A stretch of 64,000 nucleotides of DNA, from contig NZ_FREZ01000004.1 of assembly GCF_900143525.1 (NCBI RefSeq), positions 226,462 to 290,461 of the forward strand. Reading direction: 5' to 3'. The stretch's first letter is position 1. Each line of letters begins with the position of its first letter. Made by a program: the position numbers and the translations under genes. The notes beneath the pieces were generated by a model. That model saw only the letters and a program-made list of their open reading frames with translations. It did no database searches and was not told where the DNA came from. Shown one piece after another: positions 8,385-15,778 of this stretch. The stretch is from Ruegeria sp. Alg231-54. GTDB lineage: Bacteria; Pseudomonadota; Alphaproteobacteria; Rhodobacterales; Rhodobacteraceae.

Positions 8385-9071
8385 TCAGCCTTTTTTCGAT
8401 TTTTTCGAGAATGTCGCATTAAATGCAATAGTGATCCGCTCGTCATCTGCGGTATTCGGGTAGACCCAGTGTACCAGGTATGAGGGAAACAGGACCATCT
8501 CGCCTGGCTGCGGCTTCAGACTTTTCTTCAGATTGAAAGCTGATGCCTTCAGGATACGCCAGTTCGGCAGGTCACTGCGAGGATCCAGAAACTCGATGCG
8601 GCCAGCTTTCTCATCATCAACTTCTGGCTGGGATACATAATACACCCCGGACCAATGCGCACCTGGGTGCGTGTGCGGCGAATTGAAAGCGCCAACTGGA
8701 TTGATGTTCATCCAAGCAAACAGTTTTAGATCAAGGGTATCGGGGTCGACTTTACTGATACGCCGTGTGGATTGAAGAACTGCTGTCTCCACCATGACCG
8801 ACAAAAACGAAAAGCATTGAGCTTTTTCATTGAGCAGATTGCCTTTCGAATGCCAGCCGCCTCTGTTGGACTTCGCAGTGCCATCACTCTGATCGCGAAG
8901 GCGCTTCCCCTCTTTGATCAGTTCCGCATTAATGGTCTCGTGTCCTTTGACCTCAAAGGAAAATAGTGGCGTCGAGAACAGCTTTTCATACTTGGTCTGT
9001 TCAATCAGTGTCATGGCCGCAGTTTGTTTTGAATTGCGGAAACTCGCTCTATGAACGCTGGCATCCGTCAC
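8385..9071 (-). CDS. 2OG-Fe(II) oxygenase-like protein (TIGR02466 type)
   Basis: A protein of about 228 residues resembling the putative 2OG-Fe(II) oxygenase family found in cyanophages and marine bacteria. The iron-binding face is suggested by SPHTHPGAHWSGVYYV (about residues 134-149), a later LVHWVYPN His, and the 2-oxoglutarate-binding Arg in ERITIAFN. Family members presumably hydroxylate a protein or small molecule; no substrate is known to me. The full length uses GTG; an internal Met about 20 residues in (before TLIEQTKYEKL) is an equally plausible start. It is convergent with the response regulator gene. Confidence 0.8.
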   Translation of the reverse strand: MTDASVHRASFRNSKQTAAMTLIEQTKYEKLFSTPLFSFEVKGHETINAELIKEGKRLRDQSDGTAKSNRGGWHSKGNLLNEKAQCFSFLSVMVETAVLQSTRRISKVDPDTLDLKLFAWMNINPVGAFNSPHTHPGAHWSGVYYVSQPEVDDEKAGRIEFLDPRSDLPNWRILKASAFNLKKSLKPQPGEMVLFPSYLVHWVYPNTADDERITIAFNATFSKKSKKG

Positions 9072-9106
9072 GTTGAAATCTTTAAGCTACTATCCAGAGA
9101 CGACAA

Positions 9107-9616
9107 TCATCGATCGTCACTGTCGCCTTCGTCGCTGTCGCTCTCATCGCCTTCGTCACTATCGCTCTCATCGCCTTCGTCGCTGTCGCCCTCATCGCCT
9201 TCGTCGCTGTCGCCCTCATCGCCTTCGTCGCTGTCGCTCTCGTCGCCTTCGTCACTATCGCTCTCATCGCCTTCGTCGCTGTCGCCCTCATCACCTTCGT
9301 CGCTGTCGCTCTCATCGCCTTCGTCGCTGTCGCTCTCGTCATCGTCGCGCTCATCGTCGTCCGACTCGTCGTCATCACGTTCGTCATCCTGCGAGACCTG
9401 AATTTCTGGTGCGGATACGAGACCATCGCCGTCAAGATCACTGCGATTAATGATACCTCTGGCACCACGACGCCCGAACGCCTCTTCCAGCTCCTCAAAT
9501 GAAAGTTGCCGGTCTCCGTTCGTATCAATAGAGCTGAAAGTGCGCGACTGAGCCAGCAAGGGACCTGTGGCAACAGCACAAAGTGAAGTGGTCATAAGTA
9601 GGTGGGAAAGCTTCAT
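9107..9616 (-). CDS. Exported EF-hand protein with acidic tandem-repeat tail
   Basis: I start at the ATG at 9616, preceded by a good GGAGAA ribosome site; a longer frame to 9655 has none. The product (169 residues) has a signal peptide (KLSHLLMTTSLCAVATG) and two EF-hand loops, DTNGDRQLSFEE and DLDGDGLVSAPE. A tail made almost only of Asp, Glu, Ser and Gly follows: first DDERDDDES units, then about eight copies of DSDEGDE[S/G]. It is probably a periplasmic or secreted calcium-binding, highly charged protein. The repeat number is expected to vary between strains. It stands alone and divergent from nothing obvious. Confidence 0.85.
   Translation of the reverse strand: MKLSHLLMTTSLCAVATGPLLAQSRTFSSIDTNGDRQLSFEELEEAFGRRGARGIINRSDLDGDGLVSAPEIQVSQDDERDDDESDDDERDDDESDSDEGDESDSDEGDEGDSDEGDESDSDEGDESDSDEGDEGDSDEGDEGDSDEGDESDSDEGDESDSDEGDSDDR
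9120..9345 (-). repeat. 24-bp coding tandem repeats
   Basis: Inside the EF-hand gene a 24-bp unit (octapeptide DSDEGDE[S/G]) is repeated about eight times with synonymous and Ser/Gly variation, read as TCGTCGCTGTCGCTCTCATC-type units on the plus strand. Length change by slippage would keep the frame. Confidence 0.85.
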
Positions 9617-9874
9617 CGGGGTTCTCCATGGCTGTTTGTGGGTAGTTTGAACCATCTTGCGGAGCGCGACGACAAGCGAACGTCTGACGGATTTTCAGAC
9701 CATAGTCTGAGCTTGCGAAGCCTAATATTTCCGAAAGCTGACTTTCGCCAATGTGTAGATATACTGAACATTGGGCTCGAAGCAGACCTTCGCTGCACTC
9801 GACGTAAACGACTGCATTGCGGACAAAACGGACCTTCGGTGAAAGTGGCAAACGGAGGGACGGACTCACGCGCG

Positions 9875-10282
9875 TCATTCTGCGCGCGTTGCGCTGTAAT
9901 CCCCGTCTGAGACATGCTCCATCCAATCCGCGGTCTTGCCCTCGACAGACGTCTGCACTGCCAGATGGGTCATCGCGCAGTCTGGCGACGCGCCGTGCCA
10001 ATGCCGCTCTCCTGGCGCGAACCACACCGTATCGCCAGGGCGCAACAACTGCACTGGCTGCCCCTCAGACCCAGCCAAGCCCAAGCCCGACAAGACATAC
10101 AGCGTTTGACCGGCAGGGTGCGTGTGCCAAGCTGTCCGTGCGCAGGGCTCAAAAGTCACCGTAAGGATCTTGACCGGCGAGGGATCATTCCCTGTCACAA
10201 CGGAATCAAAGCGGACCGTGCCGGTAAAATACTCATTGCCGGGAAATTGAGATGGCCGGTCCCCGGCGCGGTGGATTTGCAT
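9875..10282 (-). CDS. Small cupin, (R)-hydroxynitrile-lyase-like
   Basis: A 135-residue single-domain cupin. Motif 1 is TAWHTHPAGQTLYVLSGLG (about 50-68) with two metal-binding His, and motif 2 is GDTVWFAPGERHWHGASP (83-100). The FTGTVRFD start and the DWMEHVSDGDY end match the small manganese cupins described as (R)-selective hydroxynitrile lyases (GtHNL type). Many bacterial relatives may do something else, for example act on quinones or hydroperoxides. It is single-copy and monocistronic here, so context does not help. Confidence 0.8.
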   Translation of the reverse strand: MQIHRAGDRPSQFPGNEYFTGTVRFDSVVTGNDPSPVKILTVTFEPCARTAWHTHPAGQTLYVLSGLGLAGSEGQPVQLLRPGDTVWFAPGERHWHGASPDCAMTHLAVQTSVEGKTADWMEHVSDGDYSATRAE

Positions 10283-10889
10283 GATGTGCTCCCTTGTTGC
10301 CCTTGGGCACTTAGCAGAGTTCCGAATTCAAACCCAGAGACGCGACGGATCAGTGCGGTCATCTGAGCACCAATTTCGGATGTCCACAAAGCGACCGGAA
10401 CCAGTCATTGGTTTGAACAGGACCTACGTCCGAGTTGGGGACAAAGCAGCCATTCGCAATTTTACAACGAAAGACCGGTTTGCGCGCATCGCTTCCGAGG
10501 CAAAAAGCGGAAGGGCGAAAAGTGTGAATTCGCTGCTTTGCGGCAAAAAACTCGGGCATTCCTCAAAGCGTACATTGGAAAATTTGAACAAGGAACGTGC
10601 TTGTTGAAGAAGAACAGAATTGGCGGGAAGTGCGCGTCGCCGTGAAAGGGACGAACGATATGAATCGTGATTGACAGTTGTCTGGCTTGCTGATTGCAAT
10701 ATTACTGCACGGCCCCCTGAAATAGGTTCAGAGGCCGAAACAACTGGTGCTGCACGACAATGAACAGGCCCAAAGCGCGCATTGGTTGCGCGGGCTACGA
10801 AAGTGTCACCCGTGGTCGGGTTTACCTAAGCGACGACGCGCCCCACCAACAAGCCTGTCGAAGGTCTGGCCGCATCAGGGGATAAGCGA
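10283..10889. other. Gene-free stretch, 0.6 kb
   Basis: No gene is supported on either strand. It contains scattered GCGGAC/AAGCGG words of the dispersed-repeat type (about 10430-10530) and the end of the catabolic operon at 10890. The promoter of the cupin gene should lie just right of 10282. Confidence 0.45.
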
Positions 10890-11264
10890 TCAACTTGTCC
10901 GTTGCTTGTAATAGGTGTCCTTGTGGACAATCAGCCCATCACGGTAGGTCAGTATGTCGACGCTCAGAAACTCTTCTTTCGAACCATCCTTATGCGTCGC
11001 GGTGCGGCGGTATTCGCAGTAGGCTTTGTTGCCCGAGATCGCGCAGTCCATGGTTTCCCAATGCACGTTTTCGACTTTTTCGAACAGCGCAGAAAATGCA
11101 CTGCGGATCTTTTCGGCGCCTTCCAGCCGCATGCCATGTTCGTCCGGGCCGACGGCGTGGTCAAATGTGGCGTCGTCTGCGAGATGCTTCATCACTGAAT
11201 CGATGTCGTTAGCGTTAAACGCGTCGCCGACAGCGTCGACGAGGGCTCGGGTCAAAGCGGTCAT
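10890..11264 (-). CDS. SnoaL-like / NTF2-fold protein
   Basis: A 124-residue NTF2-superfamily protein, starting at the ATG at 11264, which overlaps the hydrolase stop (ATGA) and has an AAGGA ribosome site. It shows the fold's usual pattern: an N-terminal helix pair (ALVDAVGDAFNANDIDSVM), FDHAVGPDE, then beta strands YCEYRRTATHKDG and FLSVDILTYRDGLIV. Such proteins are small isomerases, hydratases or binding proteins. As the last gene of the five-gene flavin-monooxygenase operon, it probably handles a pathway intermediate. Confidence 0.85.
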   Translation of the reverse strand: MTALTRALVDAVGDAFNANDIDSVMKHLADDATFDHAVGPDEHGMRLEGAEKIRSAFSALFEKVENVHWETMDCAISGNKAYCEYRRTATHKDGSKEEFLSVDILTYRDGLIVHKDTYYKQRTS

Positions 11265-12157
11265 GATTGCGGTCCTTTTCCATGAAGCATATCGCAAGTG
11301 TGTTTGAAGAACGGGCTTGCCTGGTCGACAAGCACGTTCAATTCGTCAAAGTGATCGGCGTCCGGGACGATGTAGAGGCCGACCTTGCGGTCCGCCGTCC
11401 CAAATTTTTCGACATACATCCGTGCCTGCCGGTGGAATTCATCCGTTTCCGCGCCACCAACAACGACCAGCTGCGGTGCATTTGTAACCGGAGGATGGTT
11501 GGTCATCGGGCTTTCGGCCTCGGCCTCTTCCGGAGTCAACCGGATGCCGGAGTTGAGCGCCTCAGTCAGACGCACCGGTTCGAGGTAGCTGAGCGGTGAA
11601 ACCGGGATGCCGGATTTGATCAGGTCTGCTGGAAGATCCGCTCTGAAAGCAGGCCAATTGGTCGCCATCATCATCTGGGTGATATGGCCGCCAGCCGAGT
11701 GGCCCATCACAGTGATACGGTCTGGATTGATGCCCAAATCGCGCGCGTTGCGCCAGATAAAGGCCATCGCTTCGCGGATTTCTTCGGAAATTCGCGTGAT
11801 GGTTACCGATGGGCACAGGTCATAGCCAATGACAACAATATTGAACCCCGACGCGACAAAGGGCGGTGCAATGAAGCTGTAGACCGATTTGTCGCCGCGC
11901 TGCCAGTAGCCGCCATGCACATAAACCAGCGTCGGCGCATCCGCATCCTGACAACGGAAGACATCCAGCTTTTGTTTCTCGCCTTCTCCATAACGGATAT
12001 CGAGGCTGCAATCGGTAGAGGCGCGCGCCGACTCGCTGTTGCTGCTCCAACTCGGAATGACAGTTACTTCATAGTCCGGTCGTCCGGCCCGCAGGTTGTA
12101 TTGTGCGTCGAATTCATCAGCGCTGAAGCGGGTGTGATAGGTCAGGTGATCGCTCAT
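11261..12157 (-). CDS. Alpha/beta hydrolase, kynurenine-formamidase-like
   Basis: A protein of about 298 residues. I start at the ATG at 12157 (MSDHLTYHTRF), which has an AGAGG ribosome site and overlaps the flavin-reductase stop. The HGGYW oxyanion motif (VYVHGGYWQRGDKS) and GHSAGGH nucleophile elbow are characteristic of the arylformamidase/carboxylesterase branch. The acid and base are probably in the C-terminal GGAETDEF and DADHFDELN segments. In this operon it could hydrolyse an amide, formamide or ester released by the monooxygenase step; the substrate is unknown. Confidence 0.88.
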   Translation of the reverse strand: MSDHLTYHTRFSADEFDAQYNLRAGRPDYEVTVIPSWSSNSESARASTDCSLDIRYGEGEKQKLDVFRCQDADAPTLVYVHGGYWQRGDKSVYSFIAPPFVASGFNIVVIGYDLCPSVTITRISEEIREAMAFIWRNARDLGINPDRITVMGHSAGGHITQMMMATNWPAFRADLPADLIKSGIPVSPLSYLEPVRLTEALNSGIRLTPEEAEAESPMTNHPPVTNAPQLVVVGGAETDEFHRQARMYVEKFGTADRKVGLYIVPDADHFDELNVLVDQASPFFKHTCDMLHGKGPQS

Positions 12158-12639
12158 GACGAAACCTCTGATTGAGGGGCGGAAAAGAACGCACCGCAGC
12201 AATAGACAAGTGGGGGAACGGGCACATAGATGTAGTTGACCACACGGCCCAGGAGAATTTGATGATCATCTGCGTCGACCCTGCTGTGTACCGTACATTC
12301 CAATTGCGCCGAGGCACCGGGAATCAAAGGCGTTGCGGCTCCGGCGATCCAATCCGTATCGGTAAACCTGTTTTCGACATCGCTTGCAAAGTGCATCGCA
12401 AGGTCTTTCTGCTCGGCCGATAGGATATTGACCGCAAAATGATCCGATTGCGACAGCGTTGGGAAGACCCGGCCTGACTTTGCAACACAAACCGAAATCA
12501 CCGGCGGCTCTAACGAGACCGAGGTGAACGAATTGGCGGTCAGGCCCCACGGCTCTTTGTCCGCGTCATAGGTGGCTACGATGGTAACACCCGTCGGAAA
12601 GACGCCAAGTGCGCGGCGATAGTCTCGAACGTCCATCAT
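12154..12639 (-). CDS. Flavin reductase (NADH:FMN oxidoreductase component)
   Basis: A protein of about 161 residues in the flavin_reduct/HpaC-like family, with the typical start YRRALGVFPTGVTIVAT, the GLTANSFTSVSLEPP FMN-binding stretch and the HFAVNILSAEQ segment. It supplies reduced flavin to a partner oxygenase; here the partner is the luciferase-like monooxygenase two genes upstream. The start is one of two adjacent ATGs (12639 or 12636), embedded in the GST stop (TATGATG), so translation is coupled. Confidence 0.92.
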   Translation of the reverse strand: MMDVRDYRRALGVFPTGVTIVATYDADKEPWGLTANSFTSVSLEPPVISVCVAKSGRVFPTLSQSDHFAVNILSAEQKDLAMHFASDVENRFTDTDWIAGAATPLIPGASAQLECTVHSRVDADDHQILLGRVVNYIYVPVPPLVYCCGAFFSAPQSEVSS

Positions 12640-13313
12640 AGCACCCCTTCGCTGGCACAGGCTTTTTCCAGCGCAGCCCATTCGTCGGGGTTGGTCCCGA
12701 AATGACGCATGACGTGATCCCTATACGCGGGACGTTCGGCCAGCCGCTGATACCAGGCCTTGACATTCGGCAAGGGCGGGCGGTCGACCTCGACGTTGAA
12801 ATAGCGATAGGCCACACACCCCAAGGGAATATCCGCCATGGTAAAGCTGTCGCCGCAGACATAGGCTTTGTCCTCAAGGTGATGGTCCAAAAGGGTCAGG
12901 GCGTCATGGGCTTCATCGCGAAGCTTGGCGATCTTTTCCGGGTCACGCTGGTCGGGTTGGGTGCGTACAGTGGCGAAGAACAGGTAAATGACCGGCCCAA
13001 AGGCGCGGCTTGCCGACCACTCCATCCACTGATCCGCAACCGCGCGGGTCTGAATGTCGGCAGGACTGAGCGTTCCTGCCCCGTACCGGTCACAGAGATA
13101 GCGCACGATGGCGAGGCTTTCCCACAGCGCAAAATCCCCATCGCGGATCGCAGGGATCATCCTGTTGGGATTGATCTGCGCATACATCTCGGTGTCGAGC
13201 TTGCCAAAGCTGCCCCCGGCAAGTTGCAGCGTGTAGTCCAACCCCAGCTCATTCGCTGTCCAGATCACCGGAATGACATTCGATGAATAGGGGCGCCCCC
13301 AAATCTCAAGCAT
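12636..13313 (-). CDS. Glutathione S-transferase family protein
   Basis: A 225-residue protein with an N-terminal thioredoxin-fold domain (MLEIWGRPYSSNVIPVIWTA; Ser11/Ser12 are candidate catalytic residues) containing NPNRMIPAI and the WESLAIVRYL glutathione-binding segment (WES). The all-helical C-terminal domain carries GDSFTMADIPLG (N-capping box). I use the ATG at 13313, which overlaps the monooxygenase gene end by eight bases; the frame upstream of it is the shadow of that gene. A GST in a catabolic operon often does ring-opening isomerisation, dehalogenation or ether cleavage. Confidence 0.92.
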   Translation of the reverse strand: MLEIWGRPYSSNVIPVIWTANELGLDYTLQLAGGSFGKLDTEMYAQINPNRMIPAIRDGDFALWESLAIVRYLCDRYGAGTLSPADIQTRAVADQWMEWSASRAFGPVIYLFFATVRTQPDQRDPEKIAKLRDEAHDALTLLDHHLEDKAYVCGDSFTMADIPLGCVAYRYFNVEVDRPPLPNVKAWYQRLAERPAYRDHVMRHFGTNPDEWAALEKACASEGVL

Positions 13314-14496
13314 GCTCCAGCATCCTTTTCTGAGCGATGGACTGCGTGCCGAACTTGGGATTGACATGCTCAAACAGACGATGCCAGCTGGCCAGAATTT
13401 TCTCGTAAGGCACACCGGTGTATTGCTGCATAAGCATGAGGTGATCGAGCCCGATGGTTTCCTGCCGTTCCGCAAAGCGATCCGCGACATATTCGGCGTC
13501 GCCCACCACGATGATCCCGCGCTTGTTAAGGAAGTCGAACCAATCCATGTCCTCATCTTCGGGGGTCATTTCTTCGCCGACGTCCAGATAGCCGCGCTTG
13601 GTCCATTCCCCTTTGGGACGTGACCCGCCGAGGAATTCGTAATAGGCATTGATCGGGCCACGGATTGTGTTCACCGCTTCTTCCATGCTTTCACCGACGT
13701 AAAAAGCCGTGCAGACACCGACACCTTCGCCAAGCTTTACCTCGCGCCCTTCGCGTTGCGACAAGGCCTGGCGGTAGGGCTCCCAACAGGCCAGCGTTGC
13801 CTTGGGGCCAGCTGCCATCGAGATCACACCCCAACCGCGCTCTCCGGCCAGTTTGAACGTGGGCGGTGCATTCGACATCAGCCAGACCGGTGGATGAGGG
13901 TTGGAATAGGGGCGTGGATGCACATACATCGCTTTGTATTCGCCATCTTCATCGTGATAACGCGGGTCCAGAGGGTCAAAAAACCGGTTGCTCTCTTTCC
14001 AGCCGGGAACCGGGAACTGGTAGAACTCACCGTGATGGGTGAAGGCCTCATTGGTCCAGGCTTTCAGGATGATCTCCAGACTCTCCTGATACAGCCGCAT
14101 GACCTTGGCATTGTCGCGCCGGTCCGCGTCCTTATTGAACTGGATGGTCGAGCGTTCATTGATGCCTTTGGCGACGCCGAAATCAAACCGGCCTTGGGTC
14201 ATGTTATCAAGCATCGCGGCATCTTCAGCCACGCGCAGGGGGTGCCAATCGGGCAGGATGATGGGGGCTGTTCCGACCCGGAGTTTTTTGCAATGCGCAG
14301 CTACGTGAGTCCCCATCTGGATCGGGTTGGGCGGCGCATTCATGTAACCGTTATGGGCAAAATGATGCTCGGTGAACCAAGCAGTTGTGAAACCTGCCTG
14401 CTCGGCCAGCGAACACTGTTCGAGGATCATTTCCAGCGTGCGCGCCCAGGGAATCGTCTCACCAGGGCTAAAATTGGCAATCAAATCAAAGCGCAT
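13306..14496 (-). CDS. LLM-class flavin-dependent monooxygenase
   Basis: A 396-residue bacterial-luciferase-like (F420/FMN) TIM-barrel protein. Visible hallmarks are QAGFTTAWFTEHHFAHNGY (about 35-53), the RVGTAPIILPDWHPLRVAEDAAMLD segment and GRFDFGVAKG. It is the first gene of the operon, with a GGAGAA ribosome site. With the flavin reductase downstream it forms a two-component monooxygenase using FMNH2 and O2, probably acting on a long-chain, sulphonated or N-containing substrate. The exact substrate cannot be inferred. Expression is probably controlled by the divergent XRE-cupin regulator. Confidence 0.93.
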   Translation of the reverse strand: MRFDLIANFSPGETIPWARTLEMILEQCSLAEQAGFTTAWFTEHHFAHNGYMNAPPNPIQMGTHVAAHCKKLRVGTAPIILPDWHPLRVAEDAAMLDNMTQGRFDFGVAKGINERSTIQFNKDADRRDNAKVMRLYQESLEIILKAWTNEAFTHHGEFYQFPVPGWKESNRFFDPLDPRYHDEDGEYKAMYVHPRPYSNPHPPVWLMSNAPPTFKLAGERGWGVISMAAGPKATLACWEPYRQALSQREGREVKLGEGVGVCTAFYVGESMEEAVNTIRGPINAYYEFLGGSRPKGEWTKRGYLDVGEEMTPEDEDMDWFDFLNKRGIIVVGDAEYVADRFAERQETIGLDHLMLMQQYTGVPYEKILASWHRLFEHVNPKFGTQSIAQKRMLEHA

Positions 14497-14520
14497 AACG
14501 TTCTCCCGGCCGGTAGAAGA

Positions 14521-14579
14521 TCAGTTGATTTTTCATCTCAATTTCAACTAAGTTGATTTACGCTCGAAAAGTCAACTGA
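14521..14579. promoter_or_regulatory. Dyad operator between monooxygenase operon and XRE-cupin regulator
   Basis: The 102-bp divergent promoter region holds a perfect 5-3-5 palindrome TCAACTAAGTTGA at 14544-14556. An outer perfect 8-bp inverted pair, TCAGTTGA (14521-14528) and TCAACTGA (14572-14579), is centred close to it. These share the half-site AGTTGA/TCAACT and are the obvious binding sites for the regulator at 14599. Confidence 0.75.
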
Positions 14580-14598
14580 AATCATTTATTCTGAAGTC

Positions 14599-15216
14599 AT
14601 GAAAAATGACGTGTCTCAGACCGACGCCCAAAGGCTCGGAAGTGAAATTCGCGAAGTGCGCAAAGCACGTGGGCTGACCCTACAGCACTTGTCCGAAGAG
14701 GTGTCGTGTTCCAAAGCCTATCTCAGCCGGATTGAGCTTGGGACAGCTAAGGTGTCGGACGACCTGCTTGGCGAAATCAGCGATGCGCTTGCGGTTGACC
14801 CGGGCTGGTTCTTTCCCAAACAGGAGGGCGACGGACCGCTGGAGCGAAAGCACGTCGTGCGCCGCGAGAACCGTAGGGCGCTGTCCGCGATGTATACGCG
14901 CTCAACTGATGAATTGGGCTTTGAGGACGAATTGCTTTCAAGCTCCTTGTCCGGCCATTGTTACTTGATCCTATCACGGTTCCGCCCCGGCGCAGGAGAA
15001 CCACCCGAGCCACTGGAAGGGTATTCATTTGAAGGTGAACAACATGCCATCGTCCTTAGCGGCGAAGTTGAGCTACGTCTCGGGAGCGAAGTCATTTCAT
15101 TGCGTGAAGGAGACAGCTTTTCCTATCCATCCATGATCGCCCACCGCTTTCGCAACAAGACTGAGAAAGAAGCCACAATGGTCTGGGCGATGTCGCCGAT
15201 CCGTATCACGTGGTGA
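14599..15216 (+). CDS. XRE-family transcriptional regulator with cupin domain
   Basis: A 205-residue protein with an N-terminal HTH_3 domain (about residues 12-66; LTLQHLSEEVSCSKAYLSRI is the helix-turn-helix) and a C-terminal cupin ligand-binding domain (about 115-200; EGEQHAIVLSGEVELRLG and GDSFSYPSMIAHRF). Members of this class (for example PuuR-like) repress neighbouring catabolic genes and are released by a small-molecule ligand. Divergent placement from the five-gene monooxygenase operon with shared dyads makes it the likely local regulator. Confidence 0.93.
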   Translation: MKNDVSQTDAQRLGSEIREVRKARGLTLQHLSEEVSCSKAYLSRIELGTAKVSDDLLGEISDALAVDPGWFFPKQEGDGPLERKHVVRRENRRALSAMYTRSTDELGFEDELLSSSLSGHCYLILSRFRPGAGEPPEPLEGYSFEGEQHAIVLSGEVELRLGSEVISLREGDSFSYPSMIAHRFRNKTEKEATMVWAMSPIRITW

Positions 15217-15778
15217 CTGTTGGTCTGCTATTGCAAATGCATGAAGTGCTTTTGTGTGTGGCAGATTGAAAACGACCCCGTTATTTCCTTTTCCGTTTTG
15301 ACAGTGTTGCTTGTAATACAATGCTACAAAAAACTGCGGCGCTGTCTAACATTCTGATCTGGCAAGACAGATTCACGACGAGACAGTTGTTTGGTTGGTA
15401 GAAAAAGATAACCCATTTTTTGCACAACCTCTGCTTCTCTAAAAAACTCGGACTACGCGTGCGCAACGAAAGTCTGGTTTGGCGGGCCGCAATACAGCGT
15501 TGGAGCGTCCAAATGAACGGTGGGAGCGGGCCAGAATTGACAGTTTGGCAGACTTTTCAAAGTCCTCTTCCTGCAAGGAGCTGACCTTAGGGACACATGC
15601 AGCATCGGTAAGTTTGGGCTCGTTGCAGACGTTCGTCGAAATTTCGGGAAGGACCGCATCGCGGACGAAGCTGCCCTTTGTGGTGTTATTCAAGCCTTAG
15701 CCAGCAATTCACATTCAAATTTATCCCCACAATGGATTTTCCTCCTGATAGCATGAGGCCGAAATGGAGGGCTGATCA
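15217..15778. other. Gene-free stretch with dispersed repeat
   Basis: No gene is supported. The right half (about 15460-15690) is a repeat-like tract. The block 15652-15682 (GACCGC...GCGGACGAAGCTGCC) matches 17747-17779 after the next gene with few differences. A promoter for the exported amidohydrolase is expected near 15700-15770. Confidence 0.5.

Noticed and set aside
9120..9345. CRISPR-like regular 24-bp repeats
   Set aside because: There are no spacers; the units are contiguous and in frame within the EF-hand protein gene.
13756..14556. 266-codon plus-strand frame opposite the LLM monooxygenase
   Set aside because: Shadow of the monooxygenase gene; composition is that of the reverse strand.
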